DNA from: CAG-791 sp963655255
Lineage (GTDB): Bacteria > Bacillota > Clostridia > Lachnospirales > Lachnospiraceae
Reading direction: 5' to 3'
Length of the DNA stretch: 11,253 bases
NCBI GenBank assembly: GCA_963655255.1
Contig: CAVKEB010000059.1
Span: 1 to 11,253, forward strand
This document shows positions 1 to 7,601 of this stretch, one piece after another (the stretch's first letter is position 1; each line of letters begins with the position of its first letter). The translations under genes were made by a program, and so were the position numbers. Under the pieces are notes generated by a model that was given only the letters and a program-made list of their open reading frames with translations, was not told where the DNA came from and did no database searches.

Positions 1-199
1 TATAGCATAGAATACAACGCCGTACAACACTTATTTCAAAAAATTTGACAGGAAAAGAAGATGAAAAAGGCTGTAGTTCTGCGGTCTGGAAGGCATTTAT
101 GAGGGTAGGAAAGATGGCTTGAACTGTCAAAGACCCGCAGAAATAGACAAATTATTTAAGAAATTAACACAAAAATTGTGCGCATTTTACCGAGACTAC

Positions 200-228
200 T
201 TTCCTTTGTTCAAGGGGTTTGGTACAAT
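200..228 (+). promoter_or_regulatory. Predicted glgCD promoter (extended -10)
   Basis: A -10 element TACAAT lies at 223-228 and is preceded by TGG, which makes an extended -10 (TGnTACAAT). The -35 region 17 nt upstream is weak (TTTCCT at 200-205), as extended -10 promoters tolerate. Transcription would start near 235, leaving a leader of about 35 nt before the glgC ribosome binding site GGGAGG at 256-261, 8 nt from the ATG. Further upstream, 1-199 holds only an orphan TTGACA at 45-50 without a matching -10 and a 13-codon ORF; I see no gene there. Confidence 0.55.
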
Positions 229-269
229 GAATTCAGTATTTTCAAACAAGCAGCAGGGAGGTAATTCAT

Positions 270-1409
270 ATGAGCAAGAACGAAATGCTGGCGATGATTC
301 TGGCCGGCGGACGCGGAAGCCGTCTGAAAGACCTGACGAAGAAGGTCGCGAAGCCGGCGGTTTCTTTTGGCGGCAAGTACAGAATCGTGGATTTTCCGCT
401 TTCCAACTGTGCCAACAGCGGCATTGATGTCGTCGGCGTTCTGACGCAGTACGAGTCGGTTTTGCTGAATTCCTATGTGGCAGGCGGCAAGAACTGGGGC
501 CTGGATACTCGTGACGGCGGCGTGTTCGTTCTGCCTCCCCGCGAGAAGGCGGATGCCAATCTGAATGTTTACCGCGGAACTGCGGATGCCATTTCGCAGA
601 ACATTGATTTCATCGATCAGTACGATCCCGATTATATTCTGATCCTCTCCGGCGACCACATCTATAAGATGGATTACGACAAGATGCTCTCGTTCCATAA
701 ACAGAACAAGGCGGATGCAACCATTGCCGTCATCGGCGTTCCGAAGAAGGAAGCGAGCCGCTTCGGCATCATGAATACAGACGGCAGCGGTCACATCACG
801 GAGTTTGAGGAGAAGCCGGAACATCCAAAGTCCAATCTCGCGTCCATGGGCATCTATATTTTCAGCTGGAAAATCATCCGCAAGCTTCTGACAGCGGACA
901 AGGATGATCCGAATTCCAGCCACGATTTCGGAAAGGACATCATTCCACGTCTTCTGAAGGACGGGAAGACCCTGATGGCCTACGAGTTCAAGGGCTACTG
1001 GAAGGATGTCGGTACCATTGATTCGCTGTGGGAGGCCAACATGGACCTTCTGGATGAGAGGAGCGAGCTGAATCTGGATGACGATTCCTGGAAGATTTAC
1101 ACCGAGGATGCGCCGGAGCTGCCGCAGTACATCGGTCCGGAAGCGCATGTGGATGTTGCGTACATCACGCAGGGCGGACATATCGAGGGAGATCTGAAGC
1201 ACTCTGTGATTTTCACGAACGTGGACGTGGAGAAGGGTGCGAAGGTCATCGATTCCGTGCTGATGCCGGGCGCTGTTGTGGATGAGGGAGCCGTGGTAAC
1301 GAGGGCTCTGGTCGCCAATAACGTGCACATCGGGAAGGGCGCTGTGGTTGGAAGCGCGGACAGTGAGAATATTCTCCTCGTCGCGAAGAACGTAAAGGGG
1401 GTTGAGTAA
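270..1409 (+). CDS. glgC: Glucose-1-phosphate adenylyltransferase, catalytic subunit GlgC
   Basis: This cytosolic enzyme makes ADP-glucose and pyrophosphate from ATP and glucose-1-phosphate, the committed step of bacterial glycogen synthesis. The 379-residue length is normal for clostridial GlgC. The N-terminal nucleotidyltransferase domain carries the pyrophosphorylase loop GGRGSRL (13-19), the AKP lysine (K28), YRGTADA (101-107), the catalytic-site SGDHIYKMDY with D129, and the sugar-phosphate motif FEEKP (179-183). From about residue 280 the isoleucine/valine/glycine-rich repeats fit the left-handed beta-helix involved in allostery and oligomerisation. The ATG is fixed by GGGAGG 8 nt upstream. 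The stop codon is 1 nt from the glgD start, so the two are translationally linked and probably form a GlgC/GlgD hetero-oligomer. An effector such as fructose-1,6-bisphosphate is known for some relatives, but this sequence alone does not show which one applies here. Confidence 0.96.
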   Translation: MSKNEMLAMILAGGRGSRLKDLTKKVAKPAVSFGGKYRIVDFPLSNCANSGIDVVGVLTQYESVLLNSYVAGGKNWGLDTRDGGVFVLPPREKADANLNVYRGTADAISQNIDFIDQYDPDYILILSGDHIYKMDYDKMLSFHKQNKADATIAVIGVPKKEASRFGIMNTDGSGHITEFEEKPEHPKSNLASMGIYIFSWKIIRKLLTADKDDPNSSHDFGKDIIPRLLKDGKTLMAYEFKGYWKDVGTIDSLWEANMDLLDERSELNLDDDSWKIYTEDAPELPQYIGPEAHVDVAYITQGGHIEGDLKHSVIFTNVDVEKGAKVIDSVLMPGAVVDEGAVVTRALVANNVHIGKGAVVGSADSENILLVAKNVKGVE

Positions 1410-1410
1410 G

Positions 1411-2529
1411 ATGATCAATGCATTCGGAATCGTCACGGCCTCCAACGGCCGCTATCATGTACAGGGGATGGAGGATTACCGCCCGATCGGTGCGTTTTCC
1501 TTCCTCGGCAGATACCGCGTGGTGGATTTCCCGGTATCCAATCTGTCGAACAGCAATATTGACCGCATTCAGGTCTATGTCAGCCAGAATCCGCGCTCTC
1601 TTGCGGAGCATCTGAGCTACGGCCAGCATTACAACATCAATGCCAAAAGAGGCAAGCTCCAGCTACTGTTCAATCAGGACAGCCGTGTCAATGACATTTA
1701 CAACACGGACGTTGCCGCGTTTATGGACAATCTCGAGGTGATCGAGAGAATGCAGCAGCCGTATGTGGTCATTACTCCCGGCAATATGATTTTCAAGCAG
1801 GATTTCCAGCAGCTCCTGCAGCAGCATGTGGAGAGCGGCGCGGACGTTACGCTCTTGTATCACAAGACCGACAAGGCGGATGACTGGTACCGCAACTGCG
1901 CGGTGCTGGATCTGAACCGCCAGAAGGGGGTGAAGTCGATTCACCTGAATGACGGCTCGGCGGCGAACCGCAATATTTTCATGGACACCTATGTGATGAG
2001 CAAGAAGATGCTCATTCATCTGATTCATGAGGCGAAGAAGCGCTCTTCGATTTTCAATCTGTCGGATATTTTGAATCTGGAGAGCGACAGCCTGGACATC
2101 CGCGGCGCACAGCACAAGGGCTCGTACATGGCTGCCATTTATGACCTTCTGAGCTATTACCGCGCGAATATCGAGCTTTTGAATTATGAGGCGGCGCAGC
2201 AGCTGTTCTCGTCGGAATGGCCGATTTATACGCAGACCACGGACTCCAGTCCGGTTCACTATTATGAGGGCGCCAGTGTGGTCAATTCGATGGTTGCGAA
2301 CGGAACCTCCGTCTATGGCACGGTGGAGAATTCGGTTGTCGGCCGCGGTGTGGAGATCAAGAAGGGCGCTGTCGTGAAGAACTGCCTGATCCTCGGTCAT
2401 TCTGTGATCGGAGAGAATGTTCATCTGGAGAACCAGATCGTGGATAAGTGGGCGAAGATCATTAACGTGAAGGAGCTGACCGCAGATCCGAACTGCCCGG
2501 GGTATATCCGCAGGAATGATATTCTGTAA
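1411..2529 (+). CDS. glgD: GlgD, non-catalytic subunit of ADP-glucose pyrophosphorylase
   Basis: A 372-residue paralogue of the preceding GlgC. It keeps the fold landmarks, such as RYRVVDFPVSN near residues 34-44 and a C-terminal beta-helix with hexapeptide-like repeats (about 285-345), but has lost the catalytic ones. The GGRGSRL loop is replaced by ASNGRYH. The catalytic SGDH becomes PGNM, with asparagine at N125 in place of the aspartate. No FEEKP sugar-phosphate motif is present. This is the known pattern of Firmicutes GlgD, which assembles with GlgC and raises its activity or alters its allosteric response. I chose the ATG at 1411 because the G-rich Shine-Dalgarno AGGGGG (1395-1400) is spaced 10 nt from it; an in-frame TTG at 1402 lies too close to that site. 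It is co-transcribed with glgC and followed by a terminator. Confidence 0.93.
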   Translation: MINAFGIVTASNGRYHVQGMEDYRPIGAFSFLGRYRVVDFPVSNLSNSNIDRIQVYVSQNPRSLAEHLSYGQHYNINAKRGKLQLLFNQDSRVNDIYNTDVAAFMDNLEVIERMQQPYVVITPGNMIFKQDFQQLLQQHVESGADVTLLYHKTDKADDWYRNCAVLDLNRQKGVKSIHLNDGSAANRNIFMDTYVMSKKMLIHLIHEAKKRSSIFNLSDILNLESDSLDIRGAQHKGSYMAAIYDLLSYYRANIELLNYEAAQQLFSSEWPIYTQTTDSSPVHYYEGASVVNSMVANGTSVYGTVENSVVGRGVEIKKGAVVKNCLILGHSVIGENVHLENQIVDKWAKIINVKELTADPNCPGYIRRNDIL

Positions 2530-2561
2530 TTGCTGGGGCAGGATGAAATTTTGACGAAAGT

Positions 2562-2599
2562 GGAACCTTTTCCTTCAAGAGGGGAGAAGGTTCCTTTTT
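2562..2599 (+). terminator. Intrinsic terminator after glgD
   Basis: A 12-bp stem (2562-2573 with 2583-2594, one G-U wobble) with a 9-nt loop is followed directly by five T residues (2595-2599). It begins 33 nt after the glgD stop and should end the glgCD transcript, so pflB needs its own promoter. Confidence 0.88.
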
Positions 2600-2614
2600 G
2601 TATGGGAAAATTCA

Positions 2615-2782
2615 ATGACAGAAAACGAAAAATCCGATATGCTGAATTTGCGTGTACCGGGCGATGACAGGGTTGAGAGCAGGAGAGAAGACCGCAGGGA
2701 GACATCTGCTTTCCGCCAGCCGGATCAGGGGCCGACAGCAGAGGGAAAAGGACGCGCAGAGAGAGCTGAGGATAAGGATTGA
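2615..2782 (+). CDS. Doubtful small ORF (55 aa, highly charged)
   Basis: An open frame of 55 codons from ATG 2615 to TGA 2780-2782 fits neatly between the glgD terminator and the pflB promoter, whose -35 overlaps its stop codon. The predicted product is hydrophilic and dominated by Glu, Asp, Arg and Lys, with no hydrophobic core, signal peptide or membrane segment; I recognise no family. Against it being a gene: the only upstream purine stretch (GGGAAAA, 2604-2610) is a poor ribosome binding site, there is no convincing promoter, it uses AGG and AGA arginine codons, and purine-rich non-coding DNA readily produces such charged frames. I list it because it is the only sizeable sense ORF in a 347-nt gap. 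Confidence 0.18.
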   Translation: MTENEKSDMLNLRVPGDDRVESRREDRRETSAFRQPDQGPTAEGKGRAERAEDKD

Positions 2783-2807
2783 CTTTTTCCGGGCGGCACG
2801 ATATATT
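2779..2807 (+). promoter_or_regulatory. Predicted sigma-A promoter of pflB-pflA
   Basis: TTGACT (2779-2784) and TATATT (2802-2807) are separated by exactly 17 nt, each matching the housekeeping consensus at five of six positions. Transcription would start near 2813-2815 and give a leader of about 63 nt. I saw no convincing Rex- or FNR-type palindrome around it, although the region just downstream is rich in inverted repeats. Confidence 0.75.
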
Positions 2808-2813
2808 GAGAAA

Positions 2814-2874
2814 TGGCTGGTTAGGAGCCACTAACTATACGCTGCCTAACGATTCGTTCAAAAGGAGGAACGGA
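2814..2874 (+). promoter_or_regulatory. Structured pflB leader with competing stems and an RBS hairpin
   Basis: Three overlapping, mutually exclusive stems can form just after the predicted transcription start: TGGCT/AGCCA (2814-2818 with 2826-2830), GTTAG/CTAAC (2820-2824 with 2831-2835), and a longer GTTAGGAGC/GCT-g-CCTAAC (2820-2828 with 2841-2850, one bulged G). Next to them, 2853-2859 pairs with 2868-2874 (7 bp including one G-U) and leaves an 8-nt loop holding most of the Shine-Dalgarno AGGAGG (2863-2868), 8 nt from the pflB ATG. These pairings are read from the sequence. That they regulate translation or bind a protein is inference; the same repeats could be DNA operators. Confidence 0.4.
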
Positions 2875-2876
2875 AC

Positions 2877-5129
2877 ATGTTACAGAATGAAGCCTGGCAT
2901 GGCTTTGAGGGCAATATCTGGAAGCGCGAGTGCAACGTCCGCGACTTTATCCAGAAGAACTATACTCCCTATGACGGGGATGAGAGTTTCCTGACGGCGC
3001 CCACGGAGGCAACGAACAAGCTCTGGGGAAAGCTTCAGGAGCTGCAGAAGCAGGAACGTGAGAAGGGCGGCGTTCTGGATGAGGAGACCGAGGTGGTTTC
3101 TTCCCTGACCGCGTATGGCCCCGGATATATTGATGAATCCATGAAGGATCTGGAGCAGGTTGTCGGCCTTCAGACCGACAAGCCGTTAAAGCGTGCGTTC
3201 ATGCCTTACGGCGGCATCAAGATGGCCGAGGAAGCCTGCGAGATGTACGGATATCATCCGAATCCGGAACTGCACAAGATTTTTACGGAGTATCACAAGA
3301 CGCACAATCAGGCGGTTTTTGATGCGTATACACCGGAGATGCGCGCCGCAAGACACAGCCACATCGTCACCGGCCTTCCGGATACCTACGGAAGAGGACG
3401 AATCGTTGGCGATTACCGGAGAGTCGCACTGTACGGCATTGATCAGCTGATTGCGTGGAAGCAGGAGGATCAGGCCAACTGCGGAGACGGCACCATGACC
3501 GATGATGTCATCCGTCTGCGCGAGGAGATTTCCGAGCAGATCCGTGCACTGCAAGGCATGAAGGAGATGGCAAAGGTCTACGGCTATGATATTTCCGCTC
3601 CGGCACGCAATGCCAAGGAAGCGGTTCAGTGGCTGTACTTCGGCTATCTTGCGGCGATCAAGACGCAGAACGGCGCGGCCATGAGCGTAGGCAGAATTTC
3701 TACCTTCCTCGACATTTATATCAGCCGCGATCTGGCAGACGGAACGCTCACGGAGGAGAAGGCACAGGAGCTGATCGACCACATGACCATGAAGTTCCGG
3801 ATGGTCAAGTTCGCCCGGATCAAGTCCTACAATGAGCTGTTCTCCGGTGATCCCGTGTGGGCAACGCTCGAGGTTGCGGGAATCGGTATGGACGGCCGTT
3901 CCATGGTGACGAAGAATGACTATCGCTTCCTGCACACGCTGGAGAACATGGGACCTTCCCCGGAGCCAAACCTGACGGTTCTCTACAGCAGCAAGCTTCC
4001 GGACAACTTCAAGAAGTATGCAGCGAAGATCTCCGTGACGACTTCTTCGATTCAGTATGAGAACGACGACGTCATGAAGCCGGTGTGGGGCGATGATTAC
4101 TCCATCTGCTGCTGCGTATCGGCAACGCAGACCGGCAAGGAGATGCAGTTCTTCGGCGCAAGAGCCAACCTTGCGAAGTGCCTCCTGTACGCGATCAACG
4201 GCGGTGTGGATGAGAAGAACGGCAGACAGGTCGGACCGGCCTATGCACCGATCACGTCCGAATATCTGGATTATGATGAGGTCATGAAGAAGTTTGACCT
4301 TATGATGGACTGGCTGGCAGGCCTTTATGTCAATATCCTGAACCTGATCCAGTACATGCATGACAAATATTACTATGAAGCAGCGGAGATGGCTCTGATC
4401 GATACGGATGTCCGCCGCACGTTTGCGACCGGTATTGCGGGCTTCTCTCATGTCATCGATTCCCTGAGCGCCATCAAGTACGCGAAGGTGAAGGTGATTC
4501 GCGATGAGAACGGTCTCGCGCAGGACTATGAGATTGAGGGCGACTTCCCGAAGTACGGCAACGACGATGACCGCGCGGATGAGATCGGCGTATGGCTTCT
4601 TCATGAGTTCATCGAGAAGGTGAAAAAACATCACACCTACCGGAACTCCGAGGCAACGACGTCCATTCTTACCATCACTTCCAACGTGGTCTATGGCAAG
4701 TACACCGGAAATATGCCGGACGGACGCCGCGCGTGGACGCCGCTTTCTCCGGGAGCCAATCCGTCCTACGGGGCAGAGCAGAACGGCCTTCTGGCATCGC
4801 TGAACTCCCTGACGAAGCTCCCGTATCACTGGGCACTGGATGGAATCTCCAACACGCAGACCATGAACCCGGGCGCACTGGGACATGATGATGACGAGAG
4901 AGCGGCGAACCTGGTGAACGTGATGGACGGCTATTTTGACCAGGGCGCACACCACCTGAATGTCAATGTATTCGGCCGCGAGAAGCTGATCGACGCAATG
5001 GAGCACCCGGAGAAGCCGGAGTACGCGAACTTCACGATCCGCGTATCCGGATATGCGGTGAAGTTCATTTCTCTGACCAGAGAGCAGCAGGAAGACGTAA
5101 TTTCCAGAACTTTCCACGATCATCTGTAA
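2877..5129 (+). CDS. pflB: Formate acetyltransferase (pyruvate formate-lyase)
   Basis: This cytosolic glycyl-radical enzyme converts pyruvate and CoA to acetyl-CoA and formate without oxygen, a main route of anaerobic sugar fermentation. At 750 residues it is close to the roughly 760 of the E. coli enzyme. The active-site cysteine pair lies in ICCCVS (C412-C413 by alignment with C418-C419 of E. coli; C411 adds a third cysteine), followed by the conserved GKEMQFFGARANLAK stretch. The radical-bearing glycine is G725 in RVSGYAVKF near the C-terminus. ATG 2877 follows AGGAGG at 8 nt. The activase gene lies 36 nt downstream in the same transcript. The motifs and the adjacent activase support pyruvate formate-lyase over glycerol/diol dehydratase or 2-ketobutyrate-specific relatives, although substrate breadth cannot be judged from sequence. 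Confidence 0.97.
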   Translation: MLQNEAWHGFEGNIWKRECNVRDFIQKNYTPYDGDESFLTAPTEATNKLWGKLQELQKQEREKGGVLDEETEVVSSLTAYGPGYIDESMKDLEQVVGLQTDKPLKRAFMPYGGIKMAEEACEMYGYHPNPELHKIFTEYHKTHNQAVFDAYTPEMRAARHSHIVTGLPDTYGRGRIVGDYRRVALYGIDQLIAWKQEDQANCGDGTMTDDVIRLREEISEQIRALQGMKEMAKVYGYDISAPARNAKEAVQWLYFGYLAAIKTQNGAAMSVGRISTFLDIYISRDLADGTLTEEKAQELIDHMTMKFRMVKFARIKSYNELFSGDPVWATLEVAGIGMDGRSMVTKNDYRFLHTLENMGPSPEPNLTVLYSSKLPDNFKKYAAKISVTTSSIQYENDDVMKPVWGDDYSICCCVSATQTGKEMQFFGARANLAKCLLYAINGGVDEKNGRQVGPAYAPITSEYLDYDEVMKKFDLMMDWLAGLYVNILNLIQYMHDKYYYEAAEMALIDTDVRRTFATGIAGFSHVIDSLSAIKYAKVKVIRDENGLAQDYEIEGDFPKYGNDDDRADEIGVWLLHEFIEKVKKHHTYRNSEATTSILTITSNVVYGKYTGNMPDGRRAWTPLSPGANPSYGAEQNGLLASLNSLTKLPYHWALDGISNTQTMNPGALGHDDDERAANLVNVMDGYFDQGAHHLNVNVFGREKLIDAMEHPEKPEYANFTIRVSGYAVKFISLTREQQEDVISRTFHDHL

Positions 5130-5165
5130 TAAAGGAAGTGAACAGAATCAAATCAGAGGATACGA

Positions 5166-5933
5166 ATGGAAGAAAAACAGATTCAGGGCAGAATCAACAG
5201 CATAGAGACATTCGGCGCGGTCGACGGGCCGGGAGTCCGTTACATTGTGTTCCTGCAGGGATGCAGGATGCGGTGTCAGTACTGTCATAATCCGGAAACC
5301 TGGGGGGATTCGGCGGAAGGGTCCTATCTGGAATCTCCGCAGGAAACCTTTGAAAAGGCATGGCGGTATCACAATTACTGGAAAAACGGCGGCGGCATCA
5401 CCGTCAGCGGCGGAGAAGCATTGCTGCAGATGGATTATGTGACGGAACTGTTCCGGCTGTGCAAGGCAAAAGGGGTTCATACGGCGCTGGATACGGCTGG
5501 ACAGCCCTTTTCCGAGGAACAGCTGGTCCTGTCGAAATTCGACGAGCTGATGAAGCTGACGGATCTGTTTATTCTGGACCTGAAGGAGATCAATCGGGAG
5601 AAACACAAGAAGCTGACCGGATGGGTCAATGATACGATTCTGGATCTGGCAGTCTATCTGGCCGTCCAGAGGAAGAAAATGTGGATCCGCCATGTTCTGG
5701 TTCCGGGAATCACGACGGACGAGGAGGATCTGAAGAAGCTCCGTGCGTTTCTGGATCATCTGCGGGTCATCTGCCCGGACTGCATCGACCGCGTGGAGGT
5801 CCTTCCGTACCATACGATGGGAATCGCCAAGTATGAGAAGCTGGGGATTCCGTATCCGCTGAAAGGCGTGCAGCCGCCGACTGCGGAACAGATCCGGCGG
5901 GCGGAGGAGATCCTGAAAGGGCCGCAGGCGTGA
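5166..5933 (+). CDS. pflA: Pyruvate formate-lyase activating enzyme (radical SAM)
   Basis: This iron-sulfur enzyme uses S-adenosylmethionine to generate a 5'-deoxyadenosyl radical and install the glycyl radical on PflB. The 255-residue length is typical (E. coli PflA is 246). The N-terminal half has the family signature FGAVDGPGVRY (16-26), then the 4Fe-4S-binding CX3CX2C motif at C33, C37 and C40 (GCRMRCQYCHNPETW). The SAM-binding GGE motif is at 82-84 in TVSGGEALLQ. No extra ferredoxin-like cysteine cluster is seen, which argues for a PFL activase rather than the glycerol-dehydratase class. The ATG follows AGAGGA (5156-5161). The gene sits 36 nt after pflB, with no promoter or terminator between them. 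Confidence 0.95.
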   Translation: MEEKQIQGRINSIETFGAVDGPGVRYIVFLQGCRMRCQYCHNPETWGDSAEGSYLESPQETFEKAWRYHNYWKNGGGITVSGGEALLQMDYVTELFRLCKAKGVHTALDTAGQPFSEEQLVLSKFDELMKLTDLFILDLKEINREKHKKLTGWVNDTILDLAVYLAVQRKKMWIRHVLVPGITTDEEDLKKLRAFLDHLRVICPDCIDRVEVLPYHTMGIAKYEKLGIPYPLKGVQPPTAEQIRRAEEILKGPQA

Positions 5934-5976
5934 TTCTTTCGGAACACGCGGTGAAGTGAAAATAGCATTGGACAAC

Positions 5977-6014
5977 AAGAGCAGCATCCCGAAATGAAAT
6001 GGGATGCTGCTCTT
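5977..6014. terminator. Shared bidirectional terminator hairpin
   Basis: A perfect 14-bp stem (5977-5990 with 6001-6014) encloses a 10-nt loop, and pairing continues for about five more base pairs beyond one mismatch. It lies between the convergent pflA (+) and transporter (-) genes, 43 nt after the pflA stop. Neither side has a long uninterrupted T run (TTATTGTT on the + side, TTGTTGTCC on the - side), but the stem is long and GC-rich in its centre. It plausibly ends both transcripts. Confidence 0.75.
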
Positions 6015-6104
6015 ATTGTTACCAGAATCTGTGACCTGCTGGCAGTTATGGCAAAGAGTTGCCGCACGGAGTAAAGTTGCACGGCGCAAAGGAACAGACC
6101 AGAA

Positions 6105-7376
6105 TTACCGCCACACCAGCCACAGGAAGACATAGCCAACTGTGACGGCGGTCAGTGTGAACGGAACGCCGATCTTCATGAAATCCTGGAAGCTGACCTG
6201 ATAGCCCTCTTTTTTCAGGATACCGGTTGCCGCGATGTTGGCGGAAGCGCCGACCGGTGTCAGGTTGCCGCCGAGTGTCGCGCCGGTGAGCAGTCCGAAA
6301 TAGAGCAGGTACGGTTCGATTCCCATCGAGAGCGAGACCGCGCGGATCACGGGGAGCATGGTCGCCACGTAGGGAATGTTGTCGATGAATGCGGAGATGA
6401 TGACCGATCCCCAGACGATGACCGTGTACAGAAGAAAGAGGTTGTCCCTGCCGAAGGAAGCAATGACGCCGGAGAGATCATCGATGACGCCGACCTGTTC
6501 CAGGCCTCCGATCACGATGAAGATGGAGATCAGCATCAGAACGGTCTGATAGTCAAACTGGCTCATGGCATGCCGGAAACCTTCAGCGCGGCGGGTACGG
6601 AGCAGATGCCGGATGGCCGTGATCACGGCGAAAATGCAGCAGATCAGGCCATTGGTGATCCCGGGTTTATTCGGAATAAAGGAAGCGAGGATCAGGGCGG
6701 CCACTACGCCGCAGAGCATGACCGAAGGGAAATAGTCCGTGACCTTTGTCCTCTCGTCGCAGTGAACCGGCTGCGTGTCATGACGGAACAGGAACATGAT
6801 GACGGGGACGGTGGCGAGCGCGCCGAACTCCACGGCGAAGAAGATGCCGAGGCGTCCGTTCATCCAGAAGAAATTCGTGAAGTCCATCTTCGCGTAGGCA
6901 CCGAGCATGATGGAGGTGGTATCGCCGACCAGCGTGGCAGCGCCCTGCAGATTGGAGGAGACCGCGATGGAGAGGAGCATGGGAACCGGATTGATCTTCA
7001 GCTTCTTGCAGATGGCAAGGCCGACCGGCGCGATCATAAGAACGGTTGCAACGTTGTCGATGAAGGCGGAAACCGCTCCGGAGAACAGGGACATGAAAAC
7101 AGCGACCCACATGACATTTTTGGATTTATCCAGGAGAATGTCGGCGATGAGGTTCGGCATTTTCGATTCGATAAAGTAGTCCACGAGAATCATGGTGCCG
7201 GAAATCATCAGAAGGACGTTCCAGTCAACAGCGCTGAAAATACTGCCGACCGGCAGAACTCCGAAGACGACGAACAGGACGGCGACTGCCATGGCTGTCC
7301 AGGTGCGCCATTCGGTCTTGATGACCATGACGACGTACATGGCGATGAAACAGATGATAGCGAAGGTTTTGATCAT
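6105..7376 (-). CDS. ArsB/NhaD-type ion transporter (IT superfamily permease)
   Basis: A 423-residue polytopic inner-membrane protein with about 10-12 hydrophobic segments. It shows the two-repeat architecture of the ion transporter superfamily: the signature SAFIDN occurs twice (103-108 and 329-334), each followed by a hydrophobic stretch ending in a proline-valine pair, and each half has a matching downstream loop (SNLQGAATLVGD near 141-152 and GGNLTPVGASAN at 369-380). A basic cytoplasmic linker lies near 256-270. The substrate could be arsenite, sodium/proton, or a di- or tricarboxylate; no arsR or arsC gene is nearby, so I leave it unnamed. I chose ATG 7376 because AAAGGAA precedes it at good spacing; the in-frame ATG 33 nt upstream has no such site. 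The promoter is unclear; a TATAAG hexamer at 7451-7456 (- strand) is the best -10 candidate. Confidence 0.85.
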   Translation of the reverse strand: MIKTFAIICFIAMYVVMVIKTEWRTWTAMAVAVLFVVFGVLPVGSIFSAVDWNVLLMISGTMILVDYFIESKMPNLIADILLDKSKNVMWVAVFMSLFSGAVSAFIDNVATVLMIAPVGLAICKKLKINPVPMLLSIAVSSNLQGAATLVGDTTSIMLGAYAKMDFTNFFWMNGRLGIFFAVEFGALATVPVIMFLFRHDTQPVHCDERTKVTDYFPSVMLCGVVAALILASFIPNKPGITNGLICCIFAVITAIRHLLRTRRAEGFRHAMSQFDYQTVLMLISIFIVIGGLEQVGVIDDLSGVIASFGRDNLFLLYTVIVWGSVIISAFIDNIPYVATMLPVIRAVSLSMGIEPYLLYFGLLTGATLGGNLTPVGASANIAATGILKKEGYQVSFQDFMKIGVPFTLTAVTVGYVFLWLVWR

Positions 7377-7459
7377 AGAAATTCCTTTCCGGGGATAAAA
7401 GTCTGCCACAAAAGTTTTCCGGCGGTCGGATGCCCTCCATGGGAAGACATCTTATACAT

Positions 7460-7500
7460 AAAAAATGACGCTGCCGCAGACGATCAAAGGCAGCGTCATT
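7460..7500 (-). terminator. Terminator of the DeoR-family regulator gene
   Basis: A perfect 12-bp stem (AATGACGCTGCC at 7464-7475 with its complement at 7489-7500) has a 13-nt loop and, read on the - strand, is followed by a run of six T residues (7460-7465). It lies about 100 nt beyond the regulator stop and 84 nt before the transporter start, so it separates the two genes or attenuates readthrough into the transporter. Confidence 0.8.
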
Positions 7501-7601
7501 ATTGTATCGGTTGTAACCTGCGGATGCAATCGGAGAAAGGTCTCTCAGCAGGAGAAAAGAAAGCAGTTTCACTGGAAAGAAATTCATGAGAAAAGATAAC
7601 A

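Noticed and set aside
45..102. TTGACA box and 13-codon ORF (ATG at 61) as a possible leader-peptide unit before glgC
   Set aside because: No -10 at suitable spacing, the peptide has no run of regulatory codons, and no attenuator hairpin follows.
210..1445. Antisense open frame (411 codons) opposite glgC
   Set aside because: A codon-bias shadow spanning the glgC promoter and coding region; no family features.
2652..2834. 60-codon + strand frame before pflB
   Set aside because: It starts from GTG without a ribosome site and runs through the pflB promoter and leader stems.
2820..2835. GTTAG/CTAAC palindrome as a Rex (redox) operator for pflB
   Set aside because: Spacing is similar, but the sequence does not match the TTGTGAA-type half-sites expected of Rex.
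3186..5123. Long antisense open frame (645 codons) opposite pflB
   Set aside because: It is a shadow of the codon bias of pflB, whose motifs and ribosome site are unambiguous. The antisense product is rich in Arg/His/Leu/Val with no recognisable domain.
6570..7589. 339-codon + strand frame opposite the transporter
   Set aside because: Extremely Asp/His/Glu/Arg-rich shadow of a hydrophobic membrane protein gene on the other strand; crosses the regulator's terminator.
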